From: Carettochelys insculpta
Taxonomy: Eukaryota; Chordata; Testudines; Carettochelyidae
DNA: 64,000 bases
NCBI RefSeq assembly: GCF_033958435.1
Contig: NC_134161.1
Span: forward strand, 4,154,001 to 4,218,000
Direction: 5' to 3'
Part shown: piece after piece, positions 1 to 13,500 of the stretch
How the letters are laid out: every line of letters starts with the position of its first letter
How positions within the stretch are numbered: the first letter of the stretch is position 1
The notes under the pieces: model-generated
Databases searched by the model: none
What the model saw: only the letters and a program-made list of their open reading frames with translations
Told to the model about the DNA's origin: nothing
Made by a program: the position numbers and the translations under genes

Positions 1-3000
1 TACTTCTGTTTTCAGGCTCCTCTGCTCCTAATGTAAAGTCTCCTTTTCCCATTTTCCTGAGTGCCTCCCTCCTTATCCTTACAAGGCTGCAAGGAAGTTA
101 CTGTGAACTTCTAAGCCTTGCGACACCAAGGTGGAGGAGTAGAAGGGAAAGTAATTAAAACCTATATTTTCTTGGCACTATCTCTTTCCAGAAAAATCAC
201 CCCTCCGCCAAGCATTTATGGACCCTCCTTTGATCCGCCCCAGTCCCACCCCTTGGGCGTGCTGTGCCTTCCAAGTGTCGCACATGTATGCGTGCACAGT
301 GTCCACCTCCTTTCCCAGAGATGCGAATGAATTTGTACAGTCATCGGATGTACTTGGAGCGTGGGTGCATTTCCCCTTTCCCAAGCCCAGTGTTGCGAGA
401 CAATGCCTCCGTGAGGTGTAAACAACCTCCCTCATTTTGTGGGTGCGTGCTCGAGAGTGCGGACCTCCAAGTCGGGGTACACCCCCAACCCCAGACCAAA
501 AGGCAGCTCATCTCTAACACTCTTGCTGTTGAAGTTAGTCCAATTTTTCAATCGGGGCCCAATTAGTTTCACAAATGAGGGCCTGTGGTGCCATCGAGGA
601 TTTGTTACGGGCCTGCGCGCTGGCCTGGCTGCTTTGTCCTCCCTTCCACCCCTGCTGGAAACCATTGTTCTCTCCCTCAGCGGGTGCTGCTTATTGCAGA
701 TTTATATGGGCAGGCGTCCTGCCGGCTCAGGGCCTCCACTCCACAGCTGGCTGTGGTACTTAGGGCCTCAGACCCAGTGACCTCTGACCCAATCCTGCTG
801 TCATTTTGAAAGTTACAGACCAGAAGGCTGCATACCTCGCGGGATTTACTTTGTGTGTCCCGTTTTTGTTTTGTTTTGGACACTTCGGGGAGTTTTGTCA
901 GTAGCCCGATTGGCATTCTTCCCCCCCCCACCCCGGCCCCCTTGCCAAAAAAAAAAAAAAAAGTGGAGGAGGCAAAACCAGCCTTTGCTTACTGTGGGGT
1001 GGCAGAACGCCAGTGTCACTTCGTGCATGTTAATTCTTTGCTTGGTAAATTCTTCCCACAAAACGTAGCCTTGGCCTGCCTTCCTTGCCCTCCGTCAACG
1101 GCAGAGTAATGGCAACTTTAATTCGCACACGTACACGTGCCACCTTGTAACTTGAGCTCGTGGCAGAGATCCAGAAAGGCACACTGTCATATAAGCCCTT
1201 TGTGCCGAAAATACCTACCATGTCCAAGTGTTCCAAGAATGTTTCATTCATGCTTTTGTTTCTTTTCACCTCTGCTTCCAAAGTCCTTTCTCTGGAACTT
1301 TTCTCTCCCTCCTCCTCCCTTGAAGTGATTGACAAAATTAGTAAATCCATTCGTTACTTTTATTGTACGAGTACCAATAAATCCCACATGTACCGGGGCA
1401 CACACCTTAATGAGCTAGTGAGCTGACAAATTTGTTTACTGTAGCTGGAGGTGCTATATAATGAAATGCACTTGTGTCTGCTCTCTGCCGACCAAATACA
1501 GGAGGCTGCAGCAGTGAGCTTGTCTCCCTTGGAAGGAACACGCTGACAGAAATCTGGCACCTTCATTTGCATTTAGAGTTTTAAAACATAATCGCTCTCT
1601 TTGCACTCAGTTGAATCCAAAATACAGGGAGCCTTTTTCTGAGGATTCACTGATCTCCTGGCTAATGAATATGAGAGGACATCACACCTTCTTCTTGCCC
1701 AAGTTTACATTAAAGATTATACAGCTGTAAGGTTCTTGGAAGACTTTTAATCTTGGAAAGAGAGAGCCATCCATGACAAGCTTGCATTTTAGAAGGGAAC
1801 TTACTGGTGGAGTGGAGAGCTTTCCAGATCTGTATAGTGAGCGTTAGAGACTATCTGGTATTAATGCATGATGGAAAACTACTGAAATGTCGATGTTCTG
1901 CTGCAGTTCATTCAGAATGTCTGAAAAGGGGGAAAGGATAGAATTCATGGAGGTTCTAAATCGGAAGTAAAAGACAATATTGCCCCATGTCCGCAGTCCT
2001 CCCTCGACTGCTTTTACACCCGCTTAAGATGCAGACACAAAGCTGTCTCCCTGCGAGTCGACGTGCACCTGTATATCACGTCTGGGAGGCTGCCGGCCCA
2101 TCCTTGAACGAAAGTGGTGACGGTTATTGATGAACGTGGCAACATCTCGTTATTTATGAGGACTGTATCCTGCGAGCATGAATGCAGGCTCTGAGAGGGG
2201 AGGTATTTGGCTGACAAATAGGGGAGCCAGCCCAACAGTCGAGTCTGTTTCGGACACCAGCTGCGATCAGAAGGTTATTGTCTTGTAACCCCAGTCTTAA
2301 GATTATTCAGTGGTCGGCTGACACCTTCTAATGCTCGTGCTAACTGCTGTAGCATTACCGAAAAAGACGCTGTGTATAGAGACTCTGCTCCTTTGGTCAG
2401 GAAAACGCTTATAGCTCAAGATAATAAGAGCTTTGTGCTGGGAAAGGTGCCGGACCTGGAATCATCTCCAGCTGTGTTCAGCTCTCTTGCGCTCTGTTAT
2501 TTCCCTTACAGATCTAATTGGCATGGAAGCCGCATAGGTGTAAACATAGCACTTTTGTTGTAATTCATGATCCAGAAAGTCACTTGGGGCACTGCAATCT
2601 CCTCTGCCTTTTTGATAGCCCTTTGGCTTCACGTCAGATGAAACATTTTATCTATTTTTTAAGCATTTTCTGTGGGTGAGTTTAGCACCTCGCCCTGGGG
2701 AGAATCCGAGAGTAGCACCACGCAGAGTACCAGCAGGTGCTGTTAGAATTGCAGGTCTTTGTTGGAGCAATGGAAGAGGAGTACAGGGTGCGGGGGCAGG
2801 TGGGGAACAACACTGTGGCCAGCTCAGTGGATAACAAGTAGGAAACTCTTCCGATTTCTTTCCCTTTAGCAGCCAAACGGGACAGTAAGCTATGTCTAGA
2901 AGGTGCCCTAAGTTCTAAATAAGCTATGCAGTTTGTGCTATGCTGTCTAAACGGTGCCACATGCCAAAATAAAGCCCTGTTTCAAGGCGTCCCTTTCTCC

Positions 3001-3176
3001 TCCTGCGATGAGGTGTGCAGGGATGCGGAAGAGCATTCCCATTATCTCAAAAACTGCTCGAGACAATGGGAGCATTGTACAGACTTAGGCAGCTGTTTTA
3101 GGATACCTTTTGTATCCTGAAACAACACCCACCGTGTAGGCATAGCCTAGATGGCCAGACAGAAAGTACTTAGGAT

Positions 3177-3693
3177 ATAGAATCAGAGAACACTAGACTG
3201 GAAGGGACGTCAAGAGGTCATTGAGTCCAGTTTCCTGACCTCTTGTCAGGACCAAACATCATCTAGACCAGCCACTATAGGTGTCTACCGAACCTGCTCT
3301 TAAATATCTCCAGCAATGGAGATTCCATAGCCTCCCTAGGTAACTTATTCCAGTGTGTCACCATCCTGACAGCTAGGAAGTTTTTCCTACTGTCTAATCT
3401 AAACCTCCCTTGCTGCAGTTGAAGCCCATTGCTCCTTGACCTATCCTCAGAGGCCAAGGAGAACAATTTTTCTCCCTCCTCCTTGTAACCCTCTTTGAGA
3501 TACTTGAAAACTGCTATCATGTCCCCTCTAAGTCTTCTCTTTTCTAAACTAAACAAGCCCAGTTCTTTCAGTCTTTCCTCATAGCTCATGTTCTCTAGGC
3601 CTTTAATCATTCTTGTTTCTCTTCTCTGGACCTTCTCCAATATCTTCACATCTTTCTTGAGATGTGGTGCTCAGAACTGGACTCAATACTCCA
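3177..3693 (-). mobile_element. CR1 LINE 3' fragment (reverse-transcriptase C-terminus and 3'UTR)
   Basis: On the minus strand a 124-codon frame (3275-3649) reads [18 protein letters not shown], then [17 protein letters not shown] and [20 protein letters not shown]. This is the conserved C-terminal region of CR1 ORF2. Left of it is the typical CR1 3'UTR, ending near an AGAATCA motif. The copy is 5'-truncated and inserted antisense in the ZBTB16 intron. It matches the young CR1 at 60.2 kb. Confidence 0.9.
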
Positions 3694-4309
3694 ATTGATA
3701 TAAATAGAACTGGTGGAATTCTGAGCCTGTTATTTTCAATTGAAACTTTGCCATTGACCTCAGTGGGGTCAAGATCTCTCCCAGCCTAGGCTGCTTAAAA
3801 TCAAATGGTGGTGGTACACCTTTCAAAAAATTTTAGTGTAACCAAGGGAGTGGATAGAACAATGCAAGATAAAAGGTTTAGCTTTAACCCTGGGCATCAT
3901 TGAAGTTCATATATTTGTTGGGTGCTTTGTGATGTGAGATGAGTGTTCTTTGAAATAACATTAAGAAGGAAATTGAATAGAGACAAGCACCAAAATCTTA
4001 GCAACTAAATTATCTCCATACCGTTTCTTCTGCCTGTCAACCCGTAGTTTGATTTTGAAAAACACATTAGGTTTAAGCCTGATTTCCTTAAAATGAGCAC
4101 AGGATGACTTCTCTTAAAGGAAATCACAACCTTCCATGAGTAATTAGCATTTCTGTTGCCTTCACTGTTGTCCAAGTCAAGCTTGGAGACCTGTGCAGTG
4201 AGGTCCTTCTGTTGCCAGTAGCTACCGATAAACTTCTATTGTCAGTGATATAACGTGCAAGCCTTCATTTACTTCAGATGAATTTTAAATAACTGAATGC
4301 TGTGTGTGC

Positions 4310-4510
4310 GAAGAGCAAGGAATGGAGATGGGGCTCTTGGATTCTGTTCCTGGCTCTGGCAGGGGAGAGCTCCCTGCAGATTGGAGCAAGGGATTAGGGT
4401 TCAGAACTTGCCGTTTGTTTCCAGTAGGGCCAGTTAGTCACATCTTGACCGTGGCCATATAGAAACAGCTGTGCCTCTGTTTCCTCATTTGCAAATTAAG
4501 GATTCCTGCC
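4310..4510 (+). repeat. MIR-like SINE
   Basis: Contains the MIR core order: a tRNA-like start region (CTTGGATTCTGTTCCTGGCT), then GCCTCTGTTTCCTCATTTGC. Old and diverged. Edges are approximate. Confidence 0.5.
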
Positions 4511-7406
4511 ACTCGCGCATGTAAATGGCCTGTTTAATGTTAGCAGAGAACTTGGCAATCCACAGGCGAAAGGTGCTGGGAAAATGCATGGTGGGGTATG
4601 GTTTATCATTAGTATTAGCTCATTTCACAAACCAGGGTGTCTATCTGGTACCTGTTTCACAATGCATTAGTCACCGCTGCCTTCGTTCCTTGACCAACAA
4701 TTATAGCTACTCCATAGCCTTCTTTCTTCAGAGAGATTGGAGTCTTGGCTCTGCCACTCACAGGCAACCATGAATACTCGGTGGGTTGCTCTCTGAGCAA
4801 TCTGTCCAGAACAACAGCTTCCGTTCTTGCAATGGCACATCCTACTTTAGTTTTGCAGACACCCTGCTTTCTCGGACCTTCCCTACTAGCACAGTCCCTC
4901 TAAGGATGCAGAGCCAGCCCTGTCTGATGTCTGGCACAAACACCTGCTGCTTTGTTACCATTTTGATTGCCTCTACCCAGCCATCTGTACCAGGAATCGG
5001 AACAGATTTGCTGCTTTGGCACAGACGTGGTTTAGTATATTGACCCATCCTGCAAGTTAACTTTTTAATGGGCAGCAGCAGTGGTGTATTTGCCCAAGAA
5101 GGCTTGTCTGGTGCTATTTGCCTTGCAACAACATTCTTGCAGAGTTAATTTCTGGCACGTGCGATAGGCAAAATGTGTTTTTTTATATTTTAAGGGCAAT
5201 GCGCATTCAGTGGTTACCTTGCCCATCTTGCTGCTGCTAATGAATTGCTAATACAATTTTCTAGATAATTTTATTTCCATAGTTCCCACATTTTAATGTG
5301 CCTCCAAAAAGGTAGCATTTATTGGCTTAATCTCCCAGCACAATACAATTTGCACTGACTCGTAGGTTCTGAACTATCAGCTATGCATAAACTAAAACAA
5401 ATTGTTTAATAACACAAAAGCCTTATATTTTTATTGGTGGTGTGTGAATATTCAAGATGTTTTTTTCTTCTGATGCTGCAGACAACTTTATAATTGGGTG
5501 TGGTTCATAGGATTAAGTTTCTACTGGTATTTCTCTGAAGCGTCCCAAGCAATATAGGAGACTGTGGATGTTACTCTGTTACATGCAAACCTCTATGATC
5601 CAGAGCAGAATTCTGAGCTATTCCCATTAGCACTGCATGTTTAGATCCCAGGGTTTAAAAGTGCCAAGACACTCAGTGCCTTTGGAGAAGTTCCTGTTGA
5701 TATGTCACAGAGGTGTGTAGGTCTGGTACTTCAAGCACGATGGTGCTTTGAGAGTGATTGCGGAAAATGTCTGACTAGGGAGGACACAGACCCTGTTGTT
5801 ACAGGGCTGGGCTCTCGATGGAAGTCTTTCTGGTTATGTCCAGTGTCGTGTGCCATAAAACTTCAGAACTAATGGCATCATTCCCCAAGCCTGCACTTGT
5901 TCTGTGTGATATGTGGCCCACTGGATGGAACAGGAGTCTACTCCTGACTTTGCTGCTGACATTTGACCGTAGGTGACTCACTCACTGGCTCTTCTCCCTC
6001 TATAAAATTGTGTATAGTTACACTGGCCCACCGTGTAAAAATCACTGTTTGCATGTATCGTGGTGAGGGTATAGTTACATCAGCTCTGGAGAAAAGATTC
6101 AATGTTCTGCTAACGATTCTTCCAGAGGAGATGCTCAGAGTTCATCGTCTTGGACTTCAAAGAGCTCACACATTCTTTGTAAGAGTCCAAGCATGCCAAT
6201 GAGTCCTGATTTGGCCAGAACTGTCCCTCCACTTTACTGTACTGCCCCAGCTGCCATACAGGTAGCTGCATTTCATCAGGCTACTCTTCCTGCATAGCAC
6301 ATGCAGGGGCTCTTGTTGTTATCTTCATGCAAAGATTGTATGGCTATTAGTGTCAGATGAAGATGAACCAAAAGCTGTTTTCTGTCTTAGTCCATGATTA
6401 CCAATAAAGTGCTTTCAGAATAGTTAAGTGCTCTTTATTTCCCCATCACTCCCCCCAGCCCAAAATTACTACTTGTGGTCCACATTCCCGATGCACATTA
6501 CAAAGTTATTTTATTCTCATTTAAACTGATTCCATTTGAAAACCATCATATACACATTTGTAACCTTTATTTTTTAATGTGCTTCTCAGCCAGTTTAATC
6601 AGGTGGGGTGCCATGATAATAGAGTCTTCAGACTGCATTTGGTAGCTATCGTATAGTTGCTACACTGCCTAGATATGAACGTATTAGAGTCTTCCTTCTG
6701 GTTTTGGCCGTGCTGCTCTAATAGAATGGAAATGTTGCCTCGGGTTGTTCTGCGGCCCAGCAGAAGTTGGCTCTGGCCATTTGGTTTGCGAGGTGTTAAA
6801 AGTTTCTGGTGCCTGGTAGGACAGCAGATGTCGAGTGTATAAGGAGTATGTGTCGGGAAAACAAAACTGAGTGAGTTTCAAATCAGCCTTTAAATTGTAA
6901 TGAAATTTTAAACGGGGATTGCGTAGCAATGGGATGTTCCGTGACTCCCGTGTGACAGTACTAAACTAGCACTCAGATTTCCTTGCCTGTCCACCAGAGC
7001 GGTTTCATTTGCTCCTCCCAAACAGGTGAGTTCTTACAGGGAAATAAACGGATGCTGCTTTGGCTGTCGGGTTAAGAGCTCACATGCAGTGTGACTGGCA
7101 AGCGAATCAGGAAGCATTGACTTGGAGAGAACAGTGCTCGTGACTTCTGTGGTTGTGCAGAGGCACTTGGAGGTTGATGCTTTCTCACTAGTCTGCTTCA
7201 GTAGCTCGCTCAGTTGCATGGTGCCGAGTTCGAGTGTGCGTTGGCTTGGCAAAGCAGTTGCAAGGAAGAAAGGGGGGCCAAAAGACTTCAGAGCTGCTGC
7301 ACCACTCGTCCAGCATGCCGTCCCCCGCAAGCGGCGGTAATGCAAGGGGCACCTTGGAGGAATCTGCTGTCAGGCTGCTGATGAGAATGTCTCCCTTCCT
7401 CCCCAG

Positions 7407-7577
7407 GTACCGACATGGCCGTCTTCTGCCTGCTGTGTGGGAAACGGTTCCAGACACAGACAGCCCTGCAGCAGCACATGGAAGTGCATGCGGGTGTGCG
7501 TAGCTACATCTGCAGCGAGTGCAACCGCACCTTCCCCAGCCATACTGCCCTCAAGCGGCACCTACGCTCACACACAG
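7407..7577 (+). CDS. ZBTB16: ZBTB16 exon encoding zinc fingers 4 and 5
   Basis: A 171-bp exon between a CAG acceptor (pyrimidine tract before 7407) and a GTAAAC donor at 7578. It reads [15 protein letters not shown], then a second finger starting [19 protein letters not shown]. Each finger has the two Cys and two His zinc ligands. Phase 1 in and phase 1 out. Confidence 0.96.
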
Positions 7578-10500
7578 GTAAACCGGAGCAATGACCAGCT
7601 GTCACTGGGATGCCCAAGGTGGCTGCTGGCCGGGGCGAGGGCGATGGGGAGTGAGGCTTAATGTAAGCCCTGGGACTCGGGAGAGGGAGGCCTGCATTCA
7701 CAAGCTGTCGCAAGGGGAACTGGGGAACAGCCCCAATGGGGTCCGTCTATCCCGGGGGTCAGCAACCCTTTTGTTAATCCACAGGCAGCGTGGCTTTGAG
7801 CAAGCTCCCAGCTGCACGGCAGAGGAGGTAAACTGTCTCGCGTGACACTCTTGGCACCTGTGCTGGGGGCTGCTGACCCCTGGGCTGGTGCATCACCTCT
7901 GAGGCTACAAGCTGGTTCCCCACAGTGCCTCTCCCATTCCTTGTCCACGGCACACCTACATGTGCGCCGGAGATGAGGCTTCTGTCACTTCCCTTGATGG
8001 GCCTTCTCTCAAAGCACTTAGTTTTGTTTTGTTTTTTCAAGTTGCTGCTCCTTAGCCTCAGTTTTCTTATGCATCTCCTTTTAGGTAAGTGAGTGTCATG
8101 GCTGGGCAGCCATTGTTACATGGCGGCTCCTGAGCAACTTAGTCATGAATCAGGTGTACTAGCCATGGTTCAAATTCTTACTAAATAATAATCCCTGCCT
8201 CAGAGATCTGTGGGACAGGTCTATACTTCGACCGACACAGCTTGGACGCTCAGGGCTGTGAATAACTTTGCGCCCTATTTGACATAGCTCAACCTAACAA
8301 CCGGTGTAGATACAGGTGGGTCAGCCACCGAATTCTTTTGTCGACTTAGTGATCAGTGATCGACTTAGTGACCCCTAGGAAGAAGCCCCTTCTGTCGACA
8401 GAGTCGTCTATGCTGTAGCGTGACGGCACAGCCATGGCACAGTCGCGGAGCTGCTATAGCATGACCAGATGATAGGTTAGGTTACGGCAAGAGGATGCAA
8501 GAAACCAATTCGGGGTGGGGAGGAGAAAGAGACGCAGGGCAAGACAACAGCAAAACAATCCTAGCTGGGTACACACAGCGTTGGGTATGGTTCTCAGCCT
8601 ATTGATTATCTTCTTTCATACTAATGGCCATTCCAAGTCTTAAGACTGCAGGAAGGACATTCTGAGGAAGTATTCCTTGTGGGAGTTAGCGGTCAAGAAA
8701 AGTGGTGGCTTAACCTTTCGATTTTTCTTTAAATATAAATGAAAGGCACCATCACCCCTTAGCAGAACTCATCTGGACTTTTTAAGCAGAGTGCAGTAAG
8801 TTGGTTATCCTGCGTAAGGGGGCATAGGACTTTATTAGTGGGGATGTGAATTTACCTCGTCGACTTACAGCACTCGATGCACTGAATCGGCCTGGTACCC
8901 TGTCTTAATGGGATTATAGTGACCTCTGCTATGTTAACGTGGTATTTCAACTGCACCGGGTAAAGTTCCAGCCAAGTTCTGCTTGATCGGAAGAACGATG
9001 GTCAAACCACTGATGTGAATGGGCCATGCAGTGGATTCAGAGAGCGTCTTTGAGAGCCAAATATGTGGAATGGATTCTACTTTAAACTCTAGAAGATAAT
9101 GCACAGGTGCTGCCTTCTGCTTTTGTAAGGCCCTTGAAGCTTCTGGCTAGACTCCACTAGACAAATCTGTCCACCTACAGCTAGTAAAATGAGCTATAAA
9201 ATAGCTGGGCAGGAGCCCAGTCTTTGGAAGCATCTATAGAGACACACAGGGCTCATGATTCAAATTTGAGTGCTTAAGTCAGGGCGTCCGTTGTTTAAGC
9301 CTAAAGACATTTGAGTACCTAGAACAGATCCTTGGGCCCCTGCATCCTTACATCAGCACCCAAAGTTTTGTCCAGACTATGAAAACTCACTGCTTGGCTG
9401 TAAGAATTGTAATGTTGAGGACAGCAATTTTTAAAATCTCTAATTGTACAATTGACGAGTGAGCTCCCTCTAAGACGGGGATACGTACTTATCCCTAACC
9501 TTCAAAGTAGAGTTAAAAGGCTGAGAGTCTCAAAATTCATTGGAGATTTTCGCTGCCCAGCTTGAGACACTGAAAAGGGGCCTGTTTTTCAGACTCTGTT
9601 GCACTAACCAGCCTCTAAAAATCAGACATCTTTCGAGGGTGTCCTGTCAGGCACCCAAAATCACTGGACACTCTGGAAGTCCTTTGGCCCAAACATGTAC
9701 AGGCAATCTGAGGGATAGTGTTTGGTTTTCTCTTCAGTCTTCAGAATTTTACAGGCTGCCGTGCACAGGCTGTTGGGCAAATGCAGGGCTTGGCTGGTTG
9801 TGTGAGCTGGGCCTGTTGTACTCAATAGGAATTGCGTGCTAGAGTACTAGAACTGGAAGGGACCTCAAGACCTCACAGCAGGACCAAGTACTGTTCTTAA
9901 ATATTTCCAGTGATGGAAATTCTACAACCAGCCCAGGCAATTTCTTCCAGCATTTGACCACCCTGACAGTTAGGAAGTGTTTCCTAATTTCCAATCTAAA
10001 CCTCGCTTGCTGCAATTTAAGTCGGTGATGGTTAACAGGCGGTATAAACATGTTAAGCATTGGTATAGCCTATAAATGACAATAAGCACATGAGTAGAAA
10101 GTGTTCAGACGAGTATAAAATGTGGGTGCAGCAAGCCATCCACAAACTTGTTGGCCTCCATCTCAATCTATAATTGATTAGCCATGGATTGAAATATCTG
10201 GTAGTCATTTATTAGCCTCTTCTCTGCTTATATTATGCTTCTAACATTCAACGTGGCCACTTTTTCTAAATACAAGTGTGTTTTTAAAGGCTTGAAAAAG
10301 AAAATAAAAAGCCAAAAATGAGCATCAGCTTTCCAGTCTTAGGGCATTTTACCCATAGCACCCAAAACGTTGAATGCTGGGGAAAATCCGTGCAGTGGTT
10401 TGGAACCTCGATGAAATATGTGGATGACTATGCCACAGAGAATCATAAGAACACGGGGTTCCCACTCTACATTAGAAACAAACAAATTCCACCCTTACTC

Positions 10501-13500
10501 GAGCTAGCAGCGACGCCGAGTGATTGTGTTTCAATAGAAGTACTTTTTCAGTGAGTGATCCTGTACAGAGAGGGGAGAATAGGGCTATATGATGGAGAAG
10601 AAAATGGCGAGTTCTTGGCTGGCTCTGGGTTAGGACTCAGGAGATCTGCATTCGGTTAGCAGTTCCTCCGCAGACTCCTCATGTGATCTCATGCAAGTGG
10701 CTTAATTGCTCAGTACCTTGCGCTGATAATTAACCCTCACACTCTCCAACTCTAAGGTACTTAGAATGTCCACTCTTTTGGCACAGGAGCTATCTGTTAG
10801 GATGCATAAATACAGCGCTTAGCACAGTGGGATGCAATCTTGGTGTTTAATGCTAGTATAGTGATGATAGACGAGGCATTTTGTGTCTTGCTTGTGTTAC
10901 TTCTCTTAGTAGGAACCACTTAGGCAATGTTTTCCAGATACAGTATGTATTATCTCAATACCTTCTGCCGTTGGTGTCTTTTCCATTTTTTTTTCCTTCC
11001 TTTTCCTCATCTCTTGTGAACATCAGGAAACCTATCTTCCTTCCCTTTAGAAATGCCCCTAAAACTACCCATCATCAATCCAGATGGAAAAGGTGAAGTG
11101 AGATCCTTAGCTGGCACCAAGCAACGTCATTCCATCAACTTGAACAGCACAATGGCTATGTTGCCAGCTAAGAGTCTGGCCCACAAGATTTTTTGTTTTT
11201 CAATCAGATCTCTTATTTACTAAAGATGAGCAAAAAGTGCTTATTTAAGGCTTCAATTTCCACACACCTGGTGTATGCTCTTGTATGTCTTGGTTCACTC
11301 TCCCCCTTTCTTGTCCATGCACATACACACAAAGTGCCTCCCTTCATTAATATTCCCTTGTTCCCAGCCCGTTTGCCACCAATGCTGCGTGTTTAGTATC
11401 AGCAGCTGTGTTTGGTAGTGCAGGCCAGCAGAGTCCTTGGCATTGATGGATCCCTGATTTACACGGCTGATCATATAATAAACTCTCAGCTGTGTAGAAA
11501 AGGCATTTTATGGTCCTGCCATTGGTTGTTCAGCAGACTAACAAATACAGCAGGTAACGATATAAAAGCAGGGTCACAGGTGCAGAGGGCTGGCCAGAGG
11601 GGGCTCTAATTAGTCCCGTTTGTCCTGCACTTAATGTCAGGCTCATTAAGGGGCCCTACAAAGTTAATCAACATGCCATAAACTGGATTTCTTTTTTTGA
11701 GTTCTGTGCACTGTGCTAGGTTCTGGCACTGATCAGGATTACAGGCCAGGTGCTGCGTCTTTCCCATTATTTTATTTTATTTTTTAATTTGGTCTGACTC
11801 TCAAGATACCATATTTAAACTCCTTTAACATGTGATTGGGTTGATAATGAAATTCATGAAGATCTCGTCAAACTAGCTCCTGACTTTAACACTTCATTTA
11901 AAGTTCCAGGCCGCTATAAAGAAACAGCGGGGTGAGGGGGAGAGAGAAAAAAAAATTCCCTCCTCAGACCAGTGGCCGGGTCTTAATGTGAATTATTCAC
12001 CTGGTGTCCAGTTGCACATTCTCCTAAAAAGTTAATGCAAATTCTGGAAGCCTTCATACCGGGGCGGGGGGCCAGGGGATGGGGCTAGCCAGCATTCCAA
12101 TGGCTTTGATTTTCAAGCAAGGCGCTGAATGGAGTAGTGAAACAATCATTCTGAAATTTAAACACGCCCATACTTCCCACATCTGTTAGACAAAACGAGC
12201 AGGTCAGATGCTCAGCTGATGGAAATCAGCCAGTTTTAACTTTTTTTTCCACCAAATGAGGGTCTGGCTACAAGATTTTAGAGCAGAGCCCTTATGAAAC
12301 TCAGAATTCACCATTTTTGTCCCAGTGTTGGCCCCATTCCTAAAGAATCTGTGTTACTGGATAGATTCATTTATGGAACCCAACTCCACAGTGTCAGGGC
12401 ATCTGGAGATTGTAATCGTAGGGCAACATATAGATTCTGTGTGAGAAATTCAAGAATGGTCAGATCTTCTATCGATGGACTGACACCAGTGAGCACTGCA
12501 GCCCGACACAGAATGAAGAATAAATACAGCTTGACTTCATTGGAGCTCCTCTGATTTATACCTGATCAGGCTCAGCTTTTGTGTACAAATGAGCATTTAA
12601 AAAAGCATCTGAAGAGTGAAATCCTCTCCCTTATTTCTTGCCACAGGGGAAACTGCCATCCATGCCTCAAACCCACTTCCTGAGCTGTGTGTATGCAGTG
12701 GTTTTTAAGGATCAAAGGCATTTAAACCCCGCAAGTGCTCTGCTAGTCTCCTACAATCAGAAAATAATGTAAAATATCAGCATTATTATAGGCACTGCTT
12801 AAAAAAAAAATTAATGCCGCCTGAAAGATATGGAACCTCTCATGTGAAATCAGAATTTATGTGACGAAGGTCTTAATTGGGAGCGGGGGGCATGGATTTT
12901 GTTGGAGGGTCTAAAGACAAAAGAGAGTGAAATATCATTTTAAAGAGGAAGTGAAAGCGCAAGCATCTGAGTATATAACTAGAAGGACAATTTATGCCCA
13001 GGCACGAGTGCAGTTTGACATGGGGATAATGAAAAAACGTAGGTCATTGTGGATGACTTAAGCCTTCAGCAGCTGAAGAAAATGTATGAAATGCGAGGAA
13101 CATTACACGCTTGGCAGCTCTGCACATCTGCAGGAGGACAAGTGAAATACAGTTGGCCATTCTTTACCATAAACTGTGGTTGTAGGATATGCAGCACAGA
13201 GAAATTGTAATTACAGTGACAAGACAAATCAGTGATATTTAAATATTCATGAACAAAGTCTTGGGCAATCAATCTATCTTTATTGTCCTTGCCTTCACTT
13301 GTGTAATAAATAAGTAGCTGGAGCCCTCACCTTTCATTCAAATAATTCTGAGTTTGGTGCTAAACTGAAGTTCATTTATCAGCCACCCAGCCCGGGAGTA
13401 TTTAAACACCTCTCCGGCACCCAGAGTTTTTTGGCCCTCGGTGGCCTTGCGCGGTTCTGGTCTGGAGAGCGTGACGGACGTGGCTTGTGGTTGATATGTG

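Larger units (their letters stand above)
1..7406 (+). other. ZBTB16: ZBTB16 intron (partial), upstream of the zinc-finger 4-5 exon
   Basis: No exon is visible here. I looked for the C2H2 pattern (C-x2-C...H-x3-H) of the earlier PLZF fingers in all frames and found none, so the exons for the BTB domain and fingers 1-3 must lie left of the window. The stretch holds a CR1 3' fragment (about 3177-3693) and a MIR-like SINE (about 4310-4510). The rest is mostly unique AT-balanced sequence in which I recognise nothing. It ends in a pyrimidine-rich tract and CAG at 7404-7406. Confidence 0.8.

Noticed and set aside
1..7406. Search for earlier ZBTB16 exons (fingers 1-3 or BTB domain)
   Set aside because: No frame shows the C2H2 spacing or a BTB-like block flanked by splice sites.
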